Assembly (NCBI RefSeq): GCF_900170035.1
Contig: NZ_LT828543.1
Location: 103,754-167,753 of the forward strand
Reading direction: 5' to 3'
DNA length: 64,000 nt
Source of the DNA: Desulfamplus magnetovallimortis
Lineage (GTDB): Bacteria; Desulfobacterota; Desulfobacteria; Desulfobacterales; Desulfobacteraceae
The translations under genes were made by a program, and so were the position numbers. How positions within the stretch are numbered: the first letter of the stretch is position 1; each line of letters starts with the position of its first letter. Shown in pieces: positions 61,893-64,000 of this stretch. The notes under the pieces were generated by a model. The model was not told the DNA's origin, searched no databases, and saw only the letters and a list, made by a program, of their open reading frames with translations.

Positions 61893-62238
61893 CTCAAAAT
61901 AGACACTTTACTGCTTTTTTTGCATTTACTGAATTTATCTGAACCAAGATAAAAAGGATGTTCAGGATAGATACTTCTGCCTTATACTGTTAACTTAAAA
62001 TCGACATCTTATTGCTTTTTCAGAAGTTATTGCATTTGTCTGAATCAGGATAACCAGGATGGATAGGATGTTCAGGATAGTTAATCCTGACTTATCTTTG
62101 TTAATCTTGGGAATCCTGATTCAGACACTGTTGACAAGGCTTACAAGATCATAGGTGTTGACTTTGAGTGTTAATCTGGGACATCCTGATTCAGATACTG
62201 TTGACAAGGATCAAGTGGTTATATGTGTTGATTTTGAG
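61893..62238. mobile_element. Class A MITE containing a second class A MITE
   Basis: Outer copy left part 61893-61993 (CTCAAAATAGACACT ... CTTATACTGTTAA) and right part from 62175 to 62238 (ATTCAGATACTGTTGAC ... GTTGATTTTGAG). The inner copy occupies 61994-62168. Confidence 0.78.
61994..62168. mobile_element. Inner class A MITE (175 bp), 6-bp target duplication TGTTAA
   Basis: Ends CTTAAAATCGACATC and GTTGACTTTGAG. TGTTAA at 61988-61993 and 62169-62174; removing the element and one TGTTAA restores the outer copy, so this repeat family has moved as a unit. Confidence 0.85.
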
Positions 62239-62256
62239 CAGGTTAGAATTGATTTA

Positions 62257-62355
62257 TAGTTTTCCAGATAATTAAATTGGCAAGCACAACGTAGGGGCAA
62301 CCCTATGTGGTTGCCCTTCAAAGTTGAGATGGAAAAATATTTTTCTGGAAGTCTA
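62257..62355. mobile_element. Class D MITE, 99 bp, TA target
   Basis: Ends TAGTTTTCCAGATAATTAAA and TCTGGAAGTCTA; TA at 62255-62256 and 62356-62357. Nearly identical to 33412-33510. Confidence 0.82.
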
Positions 62356-62382
62356 TATGATTAATTAAAGTCAATGTACAAT

Positions 62383-62491
62383 GTAGTGCATTGTCAAAGC
62401 TAAAAATTAGGGTTCGGTTAACTGTAGAGACAAGGCATGCCTTGTCTCTACGTTGCAGATAACCCTAAAATTAAGTGCTAACAGTGCAGTA
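62383..62491. mobile_element. Class F inverted-repeat element, intact
   Basis: TAGTGCATTGTCAAAGC and ATTAGGGTT on the left; AACCCTAAAATTAAG and GCTAACAGTGCAGTA on the right; GTAGAGACAAGGCATG / CATGCCTTGTCTCTAC palindrome in the middle. Uninterrupted counterpart of 22003-22238. 33 bp before the transporter start, so it is in its leader. Confidence 0.65.
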
Positions 62492-62524
62492 GAGCAAATC
62501 TGTAAAAGGGAAAAAAGGGGAAAT

Positions 62525-63727
62525 ATGAAAACAGTAAGGTTTGCATTCAACAGAATGGAATTTGCAGGTTCCCTCGGGGATCTTGGAACACTTTTGCCCA
62601 TTGCCATGGGAATGATCTTTATAAATGGTATGGAGCCTGTGGGGATCTTTTTTTCAGCCGGACTTTTTTATATTTTTTCGGGCTTCTATTTCAAGGTCAC
62701 GGTACCTGTGCAACCCATGAAAGTTGTTGGAGCATATGCCATTGCAACGGGCATGAGCGCAAGCCAGATATCGGCATCCGCCATGCTGCTTGGCATTGTA
62801 CTTCTGGTGCTTGGGGGGACAAATGCCATCTCTTTTGTGGGGCGTCTTATTCCAAAACCTGTGATACGCGGGGTTCAGTTGTCAACCGGTGTACTGCTCA
62901 TGGCCGAAGGTATCCGGTTTATGACAGGAAGTTCAAAATACCAGCTTATGCAGAACGCGGTGGAGCCTGCTTTGTCAATCCAGTCAATAGGAGGCATTCC
63001 CATTGGCATCTTCATAGGCTTTGCAGGCGCTATTTTAACCCTTTTTCTGCTTGATAACAAAAAGTATCCGGCAGGTATTGTGATTATAATACTGGGGGGA
63101 GTTACAGGATTGTTATTCGGGAAAAGCGGCATTTTAGGTGCTGTCATTCCATCCTTTCATCTTCCAGGATTTCTTCCCCATGGTCTCCCTTCCAAAGCTG
63201 ATTTTACATTTGTTCTTCTGGCACTGGTTATTCCACAGATTCCCATGACCATTGGAAATGCCATAGTTGCCTATGCTGATCTCTCTAAAGAGTATTTCAA
63301 TGATGCATCTGACAAGGTGACTTACCGTGCTTCCACCATTTCCATGTCTCTTGCCAATTTTGTCGCATTTTTTATTGGAGGAATGCCAATGTGTCACGGG
63401 GCAGGCGGTCTTGCTGCACATTATCGCTTTGGTGCAGTCACAGCCGGCTCCAACATCATCATTGGCAGCATCTTTTTATTGTCTGCGGTGATTTTTGGAC
63501 AGGAGATTTCATCAATATTGACTCTTGTGCCCATGTCCATTTTAGGGATTCTTCTTGTTTTTGCAGGAAGCCAGTTAGCATTGACAATACTTGACCTCAC
63601 AGTGAGAAAAGAGATGTTCTGCGCATTGATAATACTTGGCATTACCATTGCGTCAAATCTTGCAGCAGGATTCATGGCCGGAATTGCTGTGGCATATATT
63701 TTAAAATGGGACAAACTTGCAATATGA
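62525..63727 (+). CDS. MOT1-type sulfate/molybdate transporter
   Basis: 400 aa inner-membrane protein. Start ATG 62525 with AAGGGGAAAT upstream; a longer frame from 62453 begins inside the class F element. Two copies of the family motif: MEFAGSLGDLGTLLPIAMGM near the N-terminus and GGMPMCHGAGGLAAHYRFGA in the second half, with PVQPMKVVGAYA; about 10-11 helices. Related to SulP; known members carry molybdate, others are annotated as sulfate carriers. With the DASS permease it makes this an oxyanion-uptake cluster. Its stop overlaps the next gene by 4 bp. Confidence 0.88.
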   Translation: MKTVRFAFNRMEFAGSLGDLGTLLPIAMGMIFINGMEPVGIFFSAGLFYIFSGFYFKVTVPVQPMKVVGAYAIATGMSASQISASAMLLGIVLLVLGGTNAISFVGRLIPKPVIRGVQLSTGVLLMAEGIRFMTGSSKYQLMQNAVEPALSIQSIGGIPIGIFIGFAGAILTLFLLDNKKYPAGIVIIILGGVTGLLFGKSGILGAVIPSFHLPGFLPHGLPSKADFTFVLLALVIPQIPMTIGNAIVAYADLSKEYFNDASDKVTYRASTISMSLANFVAFFIGGMPMCHGAGGLAAHYRFGAVTAGSNIIIGSIFLLSAVIFGQEISSILTLVPMSILGILLVFAGSQLALTILDLTVRKEMFCALIILGITIASNLAAGFMAGIAVAYILKWDKLAI

Positions 63728-64000
63728 GCATTTTTTCAGGTCATATGAGCCTTAAAGAGAGAGTATATCTTGTAAATGCAATTCTTCTCTGCATCACTTT
63801 AACCGGCGCTGTTCTAATGGTCTGGTACACCTACAAGATAGAGGCAATATTTAAAAATGTAATAAGCAGGAATGTGGTAATATTTCAGTCTGCCGAGGCT
63901 TTGAGCATATCCCTTGTGAATCAGAAAGGTTTTGTCTCTTACTATCTTCTTGATAATAACCCTGACTGGATTGTCCAGTTAAAGACATACCGTAACCGTT
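63724..64000 (+). CDS. N-terminus of a membrane sensor protein (runs off right edge)
   Basis: Frame open from ATG 63724 (ATGA overlap with the transporter stop) to the end of the window, 92 codons. Short cytoplasmic lead, TM1 (LVNAILLCITLTGAVLMVWY, about residues 17-36), then a periplasmic helical region (FQSAEALSISLVNQKGFVSY, then YLLDNNPDW) of the kind found in sensor kinases and chemoreceptors. Coupling to the transporter suggests a kinase that monitors uptake, but the catalytic part is outside the window. Confidence 0.7.
   Translation, partial: MSIFSGHMSLKERVYLVNAILLCITLTGAVLMVWYTYKIEAIFKNVISRNVVIFQSAEALSISLVNQKGFVSYYLLDNNPDWIVQLKTYRNR

Noticed and set aside
1-64000. tRNA, rRNA or classical riboswitch genes
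   Set aside because: I looked through the intergenic regions and saw no cloverleaf-like or known riboswitch core; structured sequence there is explained by the repeat families.

Overview
The window looks like a chromosome segment of a sulfate-reducing deltaproteobacterium of the Desulfobacterales type. I infer this from the very high density of two-component genes, receiver/kinase families with AHEINNP and LHNIGNA boxes, a DASS permease next to a MOT1-type sulfate/molybdate transporter, and many short palindromic repeats. DNA is moderately AT-rich. The species cannot be named from the sequence, and no dissimilatory sulfate-reduction or magnetosome gene lies in the window.

Layout: (1) 1-7.9 kb, + strand: end of ribF, def, fmt, rsmB, then an ACT-PAS-AAA+-Fis regulator, a candidate sigma-54 promoter, alanine dehydrogenase and a nitrilase-fold amidase. 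(2) 8-17 kb: a chemoreceptor, an EAL-CBS-GGDEF gene split by a frameshift at a T8 run, and a hybrid kinase carrying its own substrate-binding domain. (3) 17-31 kb: nhaR, a Na/Pi-cotransporter homologue, an MgtE-like cytosolic protein lacking its channel, a P-type ATPase remnant, a toxin-antitoxin pair, a receiver/DUF342 pair, a K+ channel, ccsB and a beta-helix protein. (4) 31-51.6 kb, mainly - strand: a signalling island in which three substrate-binding proteins without permeases alternate with three kinases sharing an LHNIGNA box, plus receivers, REC-kinases and a second receiver/DUF342 pair. (5) 52.4-64 kb, + strand: AcuB-like CBS protein, two Usp proteins, kinase, receivers, DASS permease, REC + kinase split at an A8 run, receiver, MOT1-type transporter and the start of another kinase. 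Regions 4 and 5 diverge from a gap with a sigma-54-like promoter facing each way.

Almost every sizeable gap is filled by short non-coding mobile elements. Direct reading gives several families with matching target-site duplications: a 99-bp family flanked by TA (class D, five copies), a 105/106-bp family with 8-bp duplications (class C), a ~173-bp family with 6-7-bp duplications (class A), a 100-bp family with 6-bp duplications (class G), and two GTGTC-ended elements with 8- and 9-bp duplications (class H). Class A has a copy nested in a copy; D and C are nested in A; G is nested in F. Classes B and E are hairpin repeats without a clear duplication.

The most unusual biology is in three places: two DUF342/FapA-like proteins each paired with a receiver that lacks both the phospho-acceptor Asp and the conserved Lys; the permease-less binding-protein/LHNIGNA-kinase modules; and signalling genes interrupted at 8-base homopolymers.
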